From Chrysogorgia sp. JL179-B06 (taxonomy: Eukaryota; Cnidaria; Anthozoa; Scleralcyonacea; Chrysogorgiidae): a stretch of DNA of 64,000 nt. The DNA is taken from assembly GCA_035772405.1 (NCBI GenBank), contig JAYKKM010000032.1:2069001-2133000 (forward strand), written 5' to 3'. Position numbers and translations under genes: made by a program. Below the pieces are notes generated by a model, which searched no databases, was not told the DNA's origin, and saw nothing but the letters and a program-made list of their open reading frames with translations. Positions 35,384-49,900 of the stretch are shown piece by piece. The first letter of the stretch is position 1, and every line of letters starts with the position of its first letter.

Positions 35384-36609
35384 GAATCCAATAAGTAATA
35401 ATGTTCCCATCGTGTCCATGTGATGAGCGCGTGACAGTAAAATTACAGTTGTAAAATTCCCAATCCCGTACGTTTTGATTTAAAGATTTTCGAATAACTG
35501 TTCAGACATTTGAAATTATTTTATCACCCACCAAACCTGTCTAAACCACGACTAAATGTTCGAGGTAAACGTTCTTGATAATTTTGGGATGTTTTACGTT
35601 TTTTGCTGGATAAACTAGATCGAGATCTTCGGGAATTAAATATTATGGGGTGCCGATCAAAAATACTTCTGTTTCAAGGTGTAAACCTGTATGAAATATG
35701 TATGACTTGTGAAATATATGACTTGTTGTGAATGATATATGACTTGTTGTGGATGATAGATGACTTGTTGTGGAAGATACCGGTATATGTCTTGTGAAAT
35801 ATGGCTTGTTGTGAAATATACGACTTCTGTTCGGCAAATATGATACTTAAACGACGCCAGCGATCAATCAGCGGACATGCTTCCCACCAAAATCTATCAA
35901 GCGAACATGAATGCTGGACAAATTAATTGGATTTCTTGATAAAGCTCCACGTCTTGTCAATGTTTCCGCAATTGAATCTCACGATGATCAGAGATGAATA
36001 TCATCAAGCATGTTTATAGTTCGCTGACCGATCACTGGCTTTTTTCCCGAATCTTTACAAATCTTTATCTCGTTTGCTTTTGGAACCAAAAGGAATTCAA
36101 AATTTTGCAAATAACAATATTTTACAAAGCTTGTTATCTGTTTTAATATATTAAAGGCTGTTGTTCAGCTCCTAAATCCTAAAACAGTCACTTTATGAGC
36201 GGCGCTGCAGAGATACAACTTTACAAGTTATTTACTGTTTTTAGATATATAGTATTATTTAACGAAATGCTCCACCCCTGCCCATTAATCCCTAAAACAT
36301 CATGTCCAATTAATGTGTGATAATTACTTGGGCTACTATGGTAGTCCGAGTCTAGGTTTCGGCTCCGTTTGTTATTTTCTCGGCTCCGTTTATTTTTTTC
36401 GCCAAACAAAATGGAAAAATTGCGTAATCCCCCGTCAGGCTTTGCAAACGTGCTCCTAAACACGCGTTTTCGACACTGCTTTGTTTTGGTCGAGTTGTTC
36501 TGACTCTGTTGGTAGATTTTGAAACTAATTGACTTAATTGGCAATGTGGCTGACAACTGTGTTTATACGCACGCTATGCTTACATTTTGAAGAAGCGTGT
36601 CCACGCCTC
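35384..36609. other. Non-coding stretch with a short minisatellite
   Basis: No gene is supported. At about 35690-35830 there are six or so degenerate copies of a TATGACTTGTTGTGGATGA-like unit of about 22-23 bases. The minus-strand open frame at 36221-36556 shows no domain. Confidence 0.6.
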
Positions 36610-37790
36610 CCAGCATGGTGTCACACTCAAGCGAACAAAGTCTCCGGTTACTGTCACCGAAGTGGACTTTGGCGGATTCCACCTATCCATCACTGGCATC
36701 CAGTCCAACCCAGACCAAGAAACATCACAGATCTTCGCTCCTGGTTTGGCTCCTTGGAAAAATTTCCATGTTGGTTTACCAACCTTGACTCAAATTATGG
36801 AGCCGTTCCGCCTTCTCTTAAAAAAGGATTCAGTTTTCCAATGGTTACCAGAGAACGATTACACGCGCCTTTGCTGATGCGAAATCGCGTCTGAGTTCTA
36901 CTCCTATCCTGACCTACCACCAGCTCCTAATACCAATACTAAATTCCAAAGGAGTTGCCGATATCGAAAACCCACGCTCACAACGTCTTATAATGAAGAT
37001 GCTACAAAGCAGAATTGATCAAGGGAAAACATCACTTGGCAGCAGATGCACGGCTCTTGTTTTCCTGTCGATCAGCCCTCTCTTGAAGACGAACTATACG
37101 AAGGTCACGCAGAAGCTGCAGTGAAAGTCCACTTCGCTGACACGTCTCCTAAAGACGTACAACTAAATGAAGTTTCTGAAAACTAACAGGCCGATGTTCA
37201 ACTTTCCCCCAACACATTGAAAGAAGTATAGCCATGACGGTCGTAAAACCATTCTGGTCCATCCGACACAACCTTTAGTTTATCTGGAACCTGCAGGAAA
37301 GAATTCTACCTATACTAATGAATGGCAGAACAGTTATTCCTGCATCCTTCTTCACATCAAGCAATCGAAAACACCCGTCGCCGCGTGCTCGTGATTCCAT
37401 CTATACTGGCCAGGCATAATTGATCGAGACATCCAAGACATGGTAAAACGCTGTTCCAAGTGTCTAACTCTTCTTCCAGTGAATGCCCAAGAATCTCATC
37501 AGCAACCCTCAACAGTCTCCATGGTATACAGTCATCACCGACTACCTTTCCTTCTTTGCCGAGGTTCACCTTGGCAAGAACGCCACAGCTGCACCACTGA
37601 TATAAAGGAAGTGAAAAAGATGTTTCCTCGCATTCGAAATCTTTGCCAAAGAATGGGAATTCAAGCACACCCTGTCATCTCCTATTCATACTCAATCCAA
37701 TGGCAAAGCAGAAGCCGCTGTAAAGAATGTCAAAAAGCTGCTCAAGAAATGTGGCTCGATGAATGGCAGTTATGCTCCTTCATACGTTTA
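36610..37790 (+). pseudogene. Decayed conventional Ty3/gypsy pol (RT tail, RNase H, integrase)
   Basis: Fragments in shifting frames: VDFGGFHLSITGIQSNPDQ (RT connection, the FLG-H-IS-GI-PDP pattern), then FRLLLKKDSVFQWL and FADAKSRLSSTPILTYH (start of RNase H), then DIQDMVKRCSKCLTLLP (integrase zinc region) and, in another frame near 37640-37750, IFAKEWEFKHTLSSP and SNGKAEAAVKNVKKLLKK (integrase core end with its Glu). The order RT before integrase is the usual gypsy order, in contrast to the Gmr1-like elements in this window. Large parts are missing. Confidence 0.75.
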
Positions 37791-37966
37791 CAAGTTTTCT
37801 TAATTTCCCAGGTGTATTAAGACCGTGTTTTTAATTTCCCAGGAGTATAAGACCGTTTTCTAAGGGTTCAGGTTTTTTTTATACACACTGTAGAACCAAG
37901 ATGCATTCATTTAGAAACAATACACAGTGGAAATTACTTCCCTAATTAATTAACCACATGAAACAT

Positions 37967-38401
37967 TTAAGGTTAGGACACACGAGGCGACAAATCGCGG
38001 GGACATGTCGCGGGGGCATGTTGCAAGGGCAAATCCCGTCGTGTGTACTAGGCAAAACTTTGTCGCGGGGACAAAATTTTGTCCCCGAAACATGTTGCAT
38101 GTATTCAAAATGATTTGAATTCGTGCGACATGTCGCGGTGACAAAAGTATGTCCCCGTGACTTGTCCCATCGTATGAACAGCTCATGCAACTAGTCCCCG
38201 GGACAAAATTAAAATAAACCAATCACATAACGTTATTTTATTTTCCCTTTCCTTTTCTGACATGTCCCCTCGTGTGTCCTCAACAAGGGAAATGTCTCCG
38301 CGACATGCCCCTGCGATTTGTCGCTTCGTGTGTCCTCGACAAGGGAAATGTCGCCGCGACACGCCCCCGCGATTTGTCGCCTCGTGTGTCCCAACCTTTA
38401 A
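37967..38401. mobile_element. Inverted-repeat element with GACACACGAGGCGAC ends
   Basis: The ends read TTAAGGTT(A/G)GGACACACG inward on both strands. The right terminal repeat is present in about two further tandem versions (from about 38268), and CGGGGACA motifs recur through the core. No coding sequence. TTAA/TA edges. Confidence 0.75.
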
Positions 38402-40912
38402 CATTTTAGGGGCGCCAAAGATCTTTGCATAATATAGTATAATACTCTTCATAATTGATGAATCATTACGTTTGTGAGGCATGTAAAACAAGGAAAAGTT
38501 AAATAATAAATGTTTGTTTTGCCACAAGAGATCCTAATTGTTCTACCATTCAAATTTAATTATCTACTGTAATTGCGTATATTGTCATATATGTCTCCAA
38601 AGCTACTGTAATTGCGAAAGTTCACAAGCAAAGCACCAGGCAGCACAGATGCTCAGTCTATTTTAATTTTCAACTTCATAATTTAAACCTTTTTATTCAG
38701 AATACACATTTTCATTCTGAACAAATATTGATAATTAAGGTGCCCTGAAATTTGAATGTATATTACTTGACAAAATGCATTCATCTTGCAGCAAAAACCA
38801 AACCTTCTGAAAGATAAAGTACACAAAACATAATAACATATTGCCCTGTCTTATTGATTTTAAATACCTCTTAGGGAACGCTGACCTCCATACCCAGTGT
38901 GTCCAGTGTTCAGACTGAACACTGGAAACGGATACGTAGGAGGCTAGGTGACATTTGTTATATATTTGTAACCCGCGTGATTATTCTTTGTCTATGATTA
39001 TAAAGTTGTGATTGTATTTCATTGTCGTGATCTTTTATAGCCTTTTATGACCTATAGAGTCACGAGTTGTATTATACAACATTGAATTCGTTTTATTATG
39101 ACTGTCTGTGGTTTCATTTTTAACTCGTATAGCATAGGAGATAGTTATTGGAGTGCATGGGGCAATTGTCATTCGCTCGCTCGATCTGGTGTTAGTAATC
39201 GGAAGCCAATCGATACCGTATCGGAAATAAATTATAGTTAAATTTTTGAACTTTGAATCTATTGAAACAACCGACAAAATATAGTCTATAGCATAACAGT
39301 GAACGAAGTAGAATATTTCACCGAACTGGCCACGCTCGACTGTCGGCAACGGATATAATATGATCAGTGAAAAGACATAATATGATCAGTGAAAAGTATT
39401 GGACAGTTTACGGCCGTCACGCCTGTTGAAGAGTCGCATAGATTCACAAGGATAAGTGTTAATATTTCTTAAACAGCGGTTGATGAAAATATGCGAAGGC
39501 GGTTTAAGCAGCCATAAATATCTTATTCTGAAACGCAATTTTAATAGTTTAATTAGAGGCTGGGTATATTACAAGTAATATATATTTGGCATTTCACTCG
39601 ATTAAACTACATGTTCTAAGGATTTATCCTTAGAACAAAATAATTAGAGGTTGTTATTGGGTCGGACCTCCACTCAGGATTTTAAAAATAATCGAGGAGA
39701 AAGTGCTGCCTTTGCATGAATAATATCAGCAAATGGTAAGACTTTCGGGTCTTCTCAAATAACGACCTTAAATCGTAGGACCTCGGAACCCCTATAATTG
39801 GGCTTTTAGCTTGTTGGGGTATTCCGTTCACCTATAAGAGTGATAAATCTAATAAACTAAACAAACTACTTTTGCGGCGTCCCTGCACATAAAATAAACG
39901 TGAGCATTTTGTTTATACGCGACACAAAGAAACACAAAGCAAGATAACATTTATTACGACCCTCAGGTACAGGGGTGGAAAAACTTAATTTCTTTCTGAC
40001 AAAGGTCTGTGGTCCCAGTCGGATAAACTTTAATAAAAGGCCGAATTATTGTAATTTTAATCAGCATCACCGCTAAGCCATTCTAAACATTCTAAACAGT
40101 CTTCGTTCCATTTCCAGTTGACAATTGCATATTTTCTTGAGACCAATGGTCCTAATGACCAATGGTCACGTTTTTGTGACCAAATCAATGGTCCCGTGGT
40201 CTGATACAGTACTTTTTCCAGCGTTCATTAGATTATAGACCGCAAGAACGAAAGATGATTGACGAAACCCGCATTGCAGTAGCCCAAGTAATTAGATATC
40301 GCCGACGATTGAAACAGTCTTGACTTCTGAGAGTTAGCTAGGGAGATGTTACATTAAGGATAATAATTTTGCAATCGTTCCTGCTTCACATCAACAGTTA
40401 GTAAAATTAATTCGTGTCCCAACAATCCACAAATATTTCACGTCCAAAAGAAATTCAGTACTTACACTCCTAAACAATGTAGGTCATGTCGGTAATGCGA
40501 GTGAAGGCCAAACAAGGGCGGGACCAAAACTTCCGCTGATTGGTTGTAGTATTTAATTGAATTAAATTCTCACAACTGTCCCCATCGGTCAATAATTGAA
40601 ATTGAGCGGTAAAGCAAATTAAATATGGTTTCTAAACACAGATGATAATGAACGGCTGATGGTATTTTACGAAAGGAAACAGGTTTGCGAAACGAAACAA
40701 CAATAACGAGGTGGATAATAATAACCGACCCCAAAACAACAAAGATCCTAACCCTAACCCTCCACCTAATGAGTTTTCTAACCATAACCCCCCGCCAAAG
40801 TAGCTTTAAAGTTTGAAACTCCAAAGAAACGATATCCGAAAGAACACTTATTGGATATTTGTCGTCTTTGTGAAAGTGAGAATAAGAGGATGATTCATGT
40901 ATTCCTAACCAG
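38402..40912. other. Non-coding stretch
   Basis: I see no supportable gene. There is a small inverted repeat (CCAGTGTTCAGACTGAACACTGG near 38909; arms CCAGTGTTCAG) and a tandem 21-base duplication (AATATGATCAGTGAAAAG near 39357-39396). Bases 40732-40758 (CCCCAAAACAACAAAGATCC) recur in the fold-back element at 51490-51590. Confidence 0.55.
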
Positions 40913-41299
40913 ATGAAAAATCTGGTAAAGTTAGTTGGCGACACGCTCGATGTTCATATTGGTGAGGATGACCAACATTACTTCGCCAAGGAATATGCCG
41001 AACTTGCGAAAAATTATGCAAACAAGCGGGAAAATCTACAAATGTTTTGGAATATTTTGTCACGTGGTCCAGCCTTTGCCAGGGCCTTCGTTTTTACACA
41101 TTTTTACTTTGCGTTTTTACACGCTTTTTACAGTTTTTAACACGTTTTTACAGCTTTTTACACGTTTGTTGTCAAAATGTAATTATTTTCCTTGTTGCGT
41201 GAAATTATCTTGTTCCTGAGATGACGTCACAGTTGGCTCGTCCCAGGGCTCTTTAATTTACGGCTTTGTCATACAACTGGCCATAGATACTGTATATCG
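40913..41299. other. Short open frame and TTTTTACACG repeats
   Basis: A 75-codon frame from 40913 (LVGDTLDVHIGEDDQ) has no recognisable family. At about 41090-41166 a degenerate repeat of about 13-20 bases (GTTTTTACACG) runs through its end. I do not call a gene. Confidence 0.5.
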
Positions 41300-42640
41300 G
41301 AAATGAATGGACCAAATTAAAAACTTTGAAACCTTTGAAAACGCTCGTTCGATGCCTCGCTTAACTCGGAATAGTCAATTGTCTACGTCTTTAGACGATA
41401 TTATGTCCATCAAGTTCCACCTCTATTTCCACCACGCCATCGTATGGTACTCTCCTAGTGCATTCTACACCGGGTTCGGCTGCTATAGTGGCGACGACAG
41501 GTTCATATTGGCCATTCGTGAGGCACAAACAACCGCACCACTCGTCTCTGGAACTCATTTTCAACAATGTGGTGTCGCCTCTCGCCTTCCTTTTGTGGTT
41601 CTTCCTTTTCTCCGCCCAAGCCACGGTCTATCGTTTCTGGCCCCTTATTTGGCCCGGGTCCTGGGCCAGTTGCCCCGACTATCCCTCCATCGCGGCAGGG
41701 CTGCTTCAGGTGCACCGTGGACGACTCAGGTCACTTCGTCGGCTTCTACGTGGTTATACAGGTATATGCTGTCCCAAGGCGGTCCACAATACCAATCAGA
41801 GCAGCTGTCACTTCACAACATAGTTCAGTTAGGAGTTACTGTATTTTTTGTTGTTTTTACCCTTTACGAGTCCTTTTGCACAAGCGCCATTATTCGGGGT
41901 TTTCCCCAATTCCATTTAAACTCGTCTCACATGCAGATTATCACTGACCAATATGTCGATCTCGCTATGTTGTTAGCCTTCGGCAGATTCTTCCATAACG
42001 CGCATTCCTATCGTCGCGCTTGGTGGTCAGTTGATCATTAACCACCCCGCGCCCGCTCATCAGTGTAGCTTGGAACAATCTGGAGTGTAACCAGATACTT
42101 TATACACACGCGATCGTCAGTGACAAGCGCATGTGGGACAGCATCGGCGATCAGCACATCCAGATAGCGTGAAGTGCGCATGGGCCGCGAATGCTCAAGC
42201 CGCTACAAGGGTAGAGAGCATTTCATTATCGCTAACGGACACACTTATCCACCTCCTCCATAATCTCACCCGCGTCGCGTGCAAATACAACTTCATCTTT
42301 TCCGCTCGACACACCTGGGTCGATCCAACCGGCATTCCATGGCAAATCCTCACCGGTGGACCTTCCATGCCGCCGGAATTTCGGGCAATTTCTCCAGTCA
42401 CCGTTTTCGCATTGGGGTCGCAACGTCTGCAGCGATAGCTGGTATGCTTGATCATCTCATCAAAGGTACATTCGAAATCCTCCACCGTTGTGCGGCGCGG
42501 CACGAGGGGCGGCTTCTAATTCCGCATAACCCACGTTATGTTGGGGAGAGTTTTCGTTTACCTCGAATCCCCTTCTCGGATTGTTTTTTTTCCATTGGAG
42601 AGGGTTTTCTCGATTTAAGATTTCCAATTGAGAATATTTA
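41300..42640 (+). pseudogene. Tyrosine-recombinase remnant, DIRS-like candidate
   Basis: Near 42395-42466 one frame reads SSHRFRIGVATSAAIAGM followed by DHLIKG, which matches the second-Arg box of tyrosine recombinases from DIRS and related retroelements (HSFRIGAATTAA..G..DHLIK). The following LGRW..AY part is scrambled. Upstream, several frames around 41830-42000 are plausible decayed recombinase N-terminus, but this is weak. GC content is higher here than around it. No RT or flanking repeats were found, so the element type is open. Confidence 0.55.
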
Positions 42641-45600
42641 GTATAGTAGAGTATAAGTCTAATTAGCTTGAGATGGCATGAAGTTACTGTAGGTGCTACA
42701 ACCCTGATCCAGACTGAAGTACAGGTACAGTACTATTGTTAAGGAAACTGCTTGCATTGGCCATGCCTTAAATTCACTTCAACTGTTTCTTAATTCTGCT
42801 TGTGGCTTAATTTGCCATTCTTGTTACTTTTCGTATTGCATATACTGTATAAAAATAAATTGTTGAATTTCTTATCAACTACTGTATTATATACAGTACT
42901 GGTACCTGAAATATAACTAAGCACATGCAGATACTTAGTTGAAGAAATACATTCGACAATTTCTTTTTATGTGCCAGAAGGAAAAGGTTTAGTAAGATGG
43001 CACTAAGTAAGTGTATGTGGCATGGAGTGTGATTATTTATGGTCAACAGGGGAAACATGGTATTGGGTGATGCAAGGTGAATTAGATAATTTGATGGAAC
43101 AGACAGGGATGATGATTGGTGTACTGTATCTCTAAACATTGGTGGCAGAAAATGTTTTATATTGGGGGGTTAATTTCTAACAAAAATAAGAGGGGTGCAT
43201 TTTGACCTCACACCAAAATATCAGAGAGAATTAAATAAAGACAATTAGTATTGTAAAGTGACATTTCCATCCTTTGGGCTTGAAGATAGGTAATAAACTT
43301 CAAAGCAGAACCATTGGCCCAAACTAATATTTACAAAGCGAAATAAAATTTACTTAACATGCAACTTGCAAGATTTGTAAATTGCAATTCTTGTATTGCA
43401 GCAAAGCTTGATTTACTTAACTTTTCCAAATGGTTACTTTCGTTTTCATGCACAAGAAACTTTTAGCCCTAAAAATATTGGGGGGGGGGGGGCTTAGCCC
43501 CTAGCTCATGCCCTTGTCTTTGAAGCAGCATAGAACTAGCAAAGAGTTGAGGGAGAGAATGGGTATTGAGAGGATAGGTGAGTAATATCAGGCCTGCATG
43601 GCAGTTTAGCGCCTCCCCATGCGCCTCGAGGTGCGCATTTCTTTGTGCGCCTTGTTTGTTGTGAGAGCATGAAATCATGCTACCAGTACTGTCAGTACTA
43701 AATACTCAGTGTGGCAATTCATGTACAATCTAAATCATGTCATCCAGCTTATTATCCAACAAAAATGTGAGGATTGGAATAAAAGAAAGAAATCTGATTC
43801 AGTTCCTGGATGGCCGTTCTACTTTTCAAGGCTAGGAGACATGGCAAGCTCAAGCTGTTCGAAAGGCCATTAAAGTGTTGAGCAAGCCACGTTCAGAAAA
43901 TATGGGAAAGATATTGCAATTGGTATCGATGTAAAACAGAAGAGAGAAATCATGGCAAATTGCTGGTGACATTTGTTTGGTGCATATTAGCTTTGAGCCA
44001 AACATAAAACAGCTATTCTTACCAAACCGTATTAGTTCTTCAACTGCACGCCTGGTTTTCATATGGCGTGCAATGTCCCGCGCGCCTATGCGGAAAGGAA
44101 GAACTACACTATAATGACTGAGTGAAAAGATGTGTGAGCATGGAGCATAGAAGGGTTGGCTCAGAGAGGATGACCAAAGATGACATGGAAGAAGACTATG
44201 GATGAAGATTATGGATGGAAGCAGAAGACATGGCAAGGCAAACCCAAGCAGGGAAAATGTCCTTCAAATATCCAATTCTTCATTTGTTACTAATGTGATT
44301 TCCTGAAAGTGCTGTGCTGCACATTAATTTTGAAATTTCAATGTGCTATATACTAATGTTTTCATAAAAATAATTTATTTCTAAATCATTAAATCTGTAG
44401 TTTTTGGTATTAATTAAGAGAGGGCCTAGACCACCAGCTATTCTGATTGATCAGAATAGGTGGTCTGGGCCACTGTATACTAGTAATTAATCTATCTTAG
44501 TAATTTCTTATTGCCCCTCGACTAAGTGCCCTAGCTCTTGTCAAATATGGATATTTGACAATTTAAACCCGGTTATTAGAAGAAATAAAGTATATAAACC
44601 TAGGATAAGATTCATCTTGCCATGGATATCCAGATATATAGGATATCCGGGTATATCCCTTTACATGTAATCATGTAAAAATAAAATAATAAAATTCAAT
44701 AAATCTGAAATCCTGTTCACAGAGCTTGATATGGACCACAAGTGTATTTCCAATTATTATTTAAAGCATAAAATAAATTGTAGCTGATCTGGTCTCTGTG
44801 AGAAGTTATTCAGTTGAAATTGGTGTAATACTAGTATGTGATGTCTCCCAGCTGCCAGGATTGCAATATTGATAAATTAAAAGTTTAACTTATGTTAATC
44901 TTTAATATGTATTGCATCAATACAATCTCATATGCGAAATGATTAAATCCCAGCATGGGACAAAAAAAATTCATATAAACCATTATGTTGAAATTTATTC
45001 AGTATAAAGTAAGATTCAGTTTCTCATACCCCTACAATATTTATGCCATAGGGCTTGAATTTTATTTTTATGCAAATTTCAAGGATCTTCATATAGTAAT
45101 TAAAAATAATAGTTCTAAACATATGAGCGTACCGTACGTGTACAGCTCTATACCACCGGCGAGTTCGGTACTTGATGAACTAGACAAATTAAAAACCTGC
45201 AATAACGATCTTTTCTATAGGTGACCATATTCGGATAATTAATATTTTTTTGTAACTGGGCCATGACAAGGCTTGACAGCGACTGAGACACATACATGAC
45301 ACATCTAATCGGCACAACTATACTCGTGGCAACTTATTGACTTTGCTGTATAAAAGTGATGCCAAGTCGCCAAACGATACAATGCATAGTATGAAGCTGG
45401 ACAGACAGACAAACAAGTGAACGCTAATCCGAAACCTGGGGTCATGCCTTGTACTTTCAATAACAATAATAGTCCAAGGTTTCTTATGATAATTCCTACG
45501 CTTAATGTTATGCTTGGAATTTTACTATTGGCAACGACTTTTTGCCGTTGTATATATCTATACTAACTCGAGCGGTTTAACATTTGGATAATAAAAATGT

Positions 45601-46808
45601 CAATATTTCAATTCATGTTTCATTTGTTAAAATGAAGAGCAGTCAAGCAAAAACTTACGATAGAAGGCAAAACGGACTTAACGAGATTCGCCGTTACCCG
45701 AGCAAAGCTGTCAAAATCGTTGACTGCGTTGACGGCCAGAAGAGCATTCTATAGCAAAGAAAAAAATTAATCAGCTAATTCAACAAGATACTCAGGTTAA
45801 AATGTATGCTAAATAAAACTAGCAATTCTTTTAAACATGGTAAAAAGGCAAACGTTAGAGCCCTTGATTCTTGAACAGACCTGCGTTCCAGCGTCGAGAA
45901 TTATCGGTTGTATCATAGTGCGGTTTATCCGTATTAGTTGAAATCAATCAACTAAATCGTTTGATCACGAAAATACGATCGAACGACGACCGATAACCTA
46001 TGGCATTATTTCATATGGCTTTGTACAACCGAACATCGCTGCATCAAAGTGATCTATTTCATAGGGTTTTCCTGCAATACTTCGCCTACACTCAGAGATG
46101 TTTACGTTCCTTGTATGGAGTTATGACGCAAATCACTTATCAACGCTTGACCCTGATTGGCTCACCATTAAAATAAATCTAATTTGTTTGGAGAAGGGTC
46201 ACTTTTGAAGCCCTTAAAGCACTTCGAAGAAGAATTGCATAATAGCAAGCTAGAACCAGATTTCAAAGGCCTTTCAAATGAAATCATGCAATGAGACAGA
46301 ACTGCTGTGCAGCCACATGTTGTCAATTTATAAAATCCTCAGCGCCGGTGACCTCTGGAGGCCTAAATAGAACTATGTCAAAATTCTTGCTAGTAAAACA
46401 GAAATATTATAATTTCAAAATCATACACGGAAAAATAAATATTGGAATTTCCTTTTCTAGGAAGATAGGCCTTTTTAACTTCCAAAAAGCGAAAATGAGA
46501 ATGAAAATACCGACTTTTATAACCCTAGTTACATCGGGATTGAATTTCTGAAACTCGAATTTTAGCGACGACAGACATGACATTCATGACGCCATTCGAG
46601 CCGGGAAAACGTTGAAAAACGTGCTAACTGCACGTCATTGCGTATATCAGCAGGTATTTATATAATGTTGGTATCTGCTGTTTAATTTATGCCACGATCA
46701 CGAACATTTTTTAATTCAATAAATGTTTCTTATCGGTTTATGTTTGCTTAGAGAAATTGAAACAAAACATTTCCGGGAATTAAACTAACAATGAAAAGAC
46801 AAATTGGG
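42641..46808. other. Non-coding stretch
   Basis: No gene supported; open frames here are short and without motifs. It includes a 51-bp hairpin at 44422-44472 (GGCCTAGACCACCAGCTATT with its near-complement), a G-run at 43482 and a GATATCC palindrome cluster near 44625-44660. Confidence 0.55.
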
Positions 46809-46982
46809 GCATATGCCTCCATCTCTCTCCTCCGGGGGAGGGGGGGGGGGGGGGGCAATGGTTGGGAATGCGGTAGGGGGTAATGAGTTGGGATAAGGAA
46901 TGCGGTAATTTCAGTGGTTTTCCTTATCCCATTACCGTCTACCGCATTCCTTATTCTCGGAGGAGAGAGATGGAAGCATATA
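46809..46982. mobile_element. Short palindromic element with nested inverted repeat
   Basis: Outer arms start GCATATGCCTCCATCTCTCT; inner arms are formed by GGAATGCGGTAG and CTACCGCATTCC. A long G-run (46834-46853) interrupts the left arm and may be an assembly-sensitive site. Confidence 0.7.
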
Positions 46983-49900
46983 GACTTTTATAGAGGGGAT
47001 TCTGAGCTTCCTTTCTGAACAACTTGGAGATGCCTGCGGGGGAGGCTAAAAGAAACCAGTGGTTGATTGAGTTTGACACTCAAAGCTTGTTTTATGATTT
47101 CGTAATTCGTCAATGTAGTAATTCTAAAAGTACTTGTACTGTCTAAGTTAATGCCAAGTAATATATAGTTTATCGTCCCTGCGTGCATTTTTTTAAATTT
47201 TTTTATTTGCATTGAAAATCTGTCGACTTGTTTTGGGGGGCTTTTGTACCACTTTGCGGCACTTTTCGTGCCTTTCGGTACCTTTCCCCATGAAAATCCT
47301 CTCAGTCGCGTTGTATGAGACTAAAAATCATTCATTCTCCTTGTTTCGCATGAAGAATTTACTTTGTTTGAAGAACACCGTCATATCGATGTTGCCATCG
47401 TAGACCACTGCCACTCAGCAGTTAAAAAGCAATATAGATTTTAAAAAGAAAGTGAAAAAAACCACACTTTGACACGCGAGTACAAAACGTTACTTTAAGA
47501 TGACGCTTCATTCTAATTTATAACTATACAACTGTTGATATGTCTGAGTCATACAACTGTTGATATGTCTGTTGTAAATAGCTTAGGATACGCATGGATG
47601 CATGTAAACGTTCATATTTATCGACAATATTGAAGATTCAAGTTTATACCGTGCGAGTTATGACTATTTGTTTTGCTGGTGAATTTCCAATGTAGCCGGT
47701 TTATAATTTGGATTCGAAACAGTTGTCTCATTACTAATATTATAATCGGTAAAAATGTCCTTTGAAACTGAAGATCTAGATGCACATGAAACCGTTGAAG
47801 ATTTATGCCGAGATTATTAATGTCAAAGGTAATATTTGGCATTTATTTTATTTATACTCGGTGAATCAGATGAAGGAACGGTTATTAATATATCGTAAAT
47901 TAATTACGAATGCAATTAATGTTACCATGGTAACAAAATGGCGGCATTTGTAATCATTTCTTGGGCTTGTTTTACTGCTAGCAATTGAAAATGCTATCGA
48001 AATATTTTTACATGAATGCAGAGAAAATTTGAAGTTAAACGTTTCTGCTGTTTTAAACGGAAAAAGACGTTTTTAAAGCGTGATTTAATACGAAGCATAT
48101 ATAACTCGTAATTCGCTAATTTGGTTGTGTTCAGAGTCATTTTCAAGAAATTTTGTTGTGGGAAAAATGAGTATTGTTTGTGAATATGCTCAGAGTGGTA
48201 TTGCATGCAGAAAGAGGACGGTGTTAAGATTACCTTTATCTTTTACTTTTACTTGAGACTGAAAAATTACAAATTATTCACTGAAAATTATCACTGATAA
48301 CCGCGATGGCGAGCGAGGAGTTGTTGCGTAACGTATTTATATAATCATTTTTTATGCCGATGGCTTTTTAACGCAATGTATTATCTCCGTAACAATTTCT
48401 TCAAATTCAAATATTATTCGAAACATCGCCTATATGTGCAGGAGCTGAGAAACGATCTATGTTCCTGTTTTTTAAAAAGCGTGAGGAGCACACAGTGACA
48501 TTTGGTTGCTGATGTTTGTCCGCATTTACCATTAAATCTAAGTCCTAAACAATTGGAAATTATTCAGATTTGGGAATTCGTCACTTCAGACTCAATTTTA
48601 GTTTGTTTGTTCGTATTTTTTGTTTTAAAATAGAATCTGTGCGCTACGATATTGCCTGTAACGTTGTTATGATCGTCCGACATCGGATCCCATAATTGTC
48701 CAAATGCTATTCTGTCTCGATTTTGTCTCGATTTTTCAGATTTTGACTGATGTATACTGACTACGACTACGGTTGAATAAATTATAACTTCTAATTTCAA
48801 TATATTTATCCAACAATCATGCATACAAAATCGCATGGAACCGTAGTTTTGTAGATGTGACCGACAGTTCTGTTATTTACACACTATCAGGTTTTGTCCG
48901 GTTTTGTCGGACTCAATTGTAGGGGGGTCCGTGGGCATTACCCCCCGGAAATGTTTTTGAATTTTGGTGACCAATTGCAATGGTGAACGTTCATTTTCGA
49001 AGCTGAAACACATCTAGAATAGATCGACTTCGCACAACCATGACACAGGAACGGCTTGCCTATTTAGCACTAATGAGCATATACGTTTTGCGTGAGATAA
49101 ACTTCGATGAACTGATAGAAGAGTTTGCTAGATGCAAGGTTTGTTAGGTGACTGGTCTCAATATGTAGTGTCACTGTGTCAGTAGTGATATTTTGAAATA
49201 TGACCTTTTATAAAATGAAATGCAAAATGAAAGTTTAATCTCATTTAATTTAGACCGAAATGCTTCTTAAAAATGACGAGATACACTGTTAAAAAATGTG
49301 ATTTAAGACGTTTATATTTTGTCCAAAAGTGCCCTCAAAATGCAGAAAATGCCGTTCCAGACACCATCAGTACGAGATACATGCGAAGTGCTATTTCTAC
49401 ATTAGGAAATACATCTACCATAAATATCAACTTACACAGAAAGTGTTCTCTTCCTGTCTTATCGTCCTCTTCTTGCTTGAACATCTTTGAAAATTCAACT
49501 GGATAAATTCAATGCCAAGACATCGGTCATCATTTTTGTGGAGGCCCCGCGCTGCTCAGACAGACCTCGCAGTCACCGAGTTTAAAATATTAAACAGACG
49601 ACGTTTGGAAATGTGGTCCCTAGAGTATTTTTCACACCGTTGTAACCATGTTGACAATTTAAGTTTAACGCAGTGATAAAACATTATTTCGTTGTAAATA
49701 CAAGGAGACAACGTGGTGCTGCATGAGCTGCTACGAAACTGTCGAAAATCACATCACAAATCTCGGAACAAACAACTATGGGAAGTCAGTATCTGAACAG
49801 CTCAAGACACTACGAGTCTGTGGCATATGATGATTTATTTTTGGAGTAATATATATGTATTATCATTCATTACAAGGTTGCATTGTTTTTCAACCTGCAT

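Noticed and set aside
41307..42041. Open frame of 244 codons on the plus strand
   Set aside because: The recombinase-like motif lies in other frames further right, and this frame has no recognisable protein pattern; its length follows from the higher GC content here.
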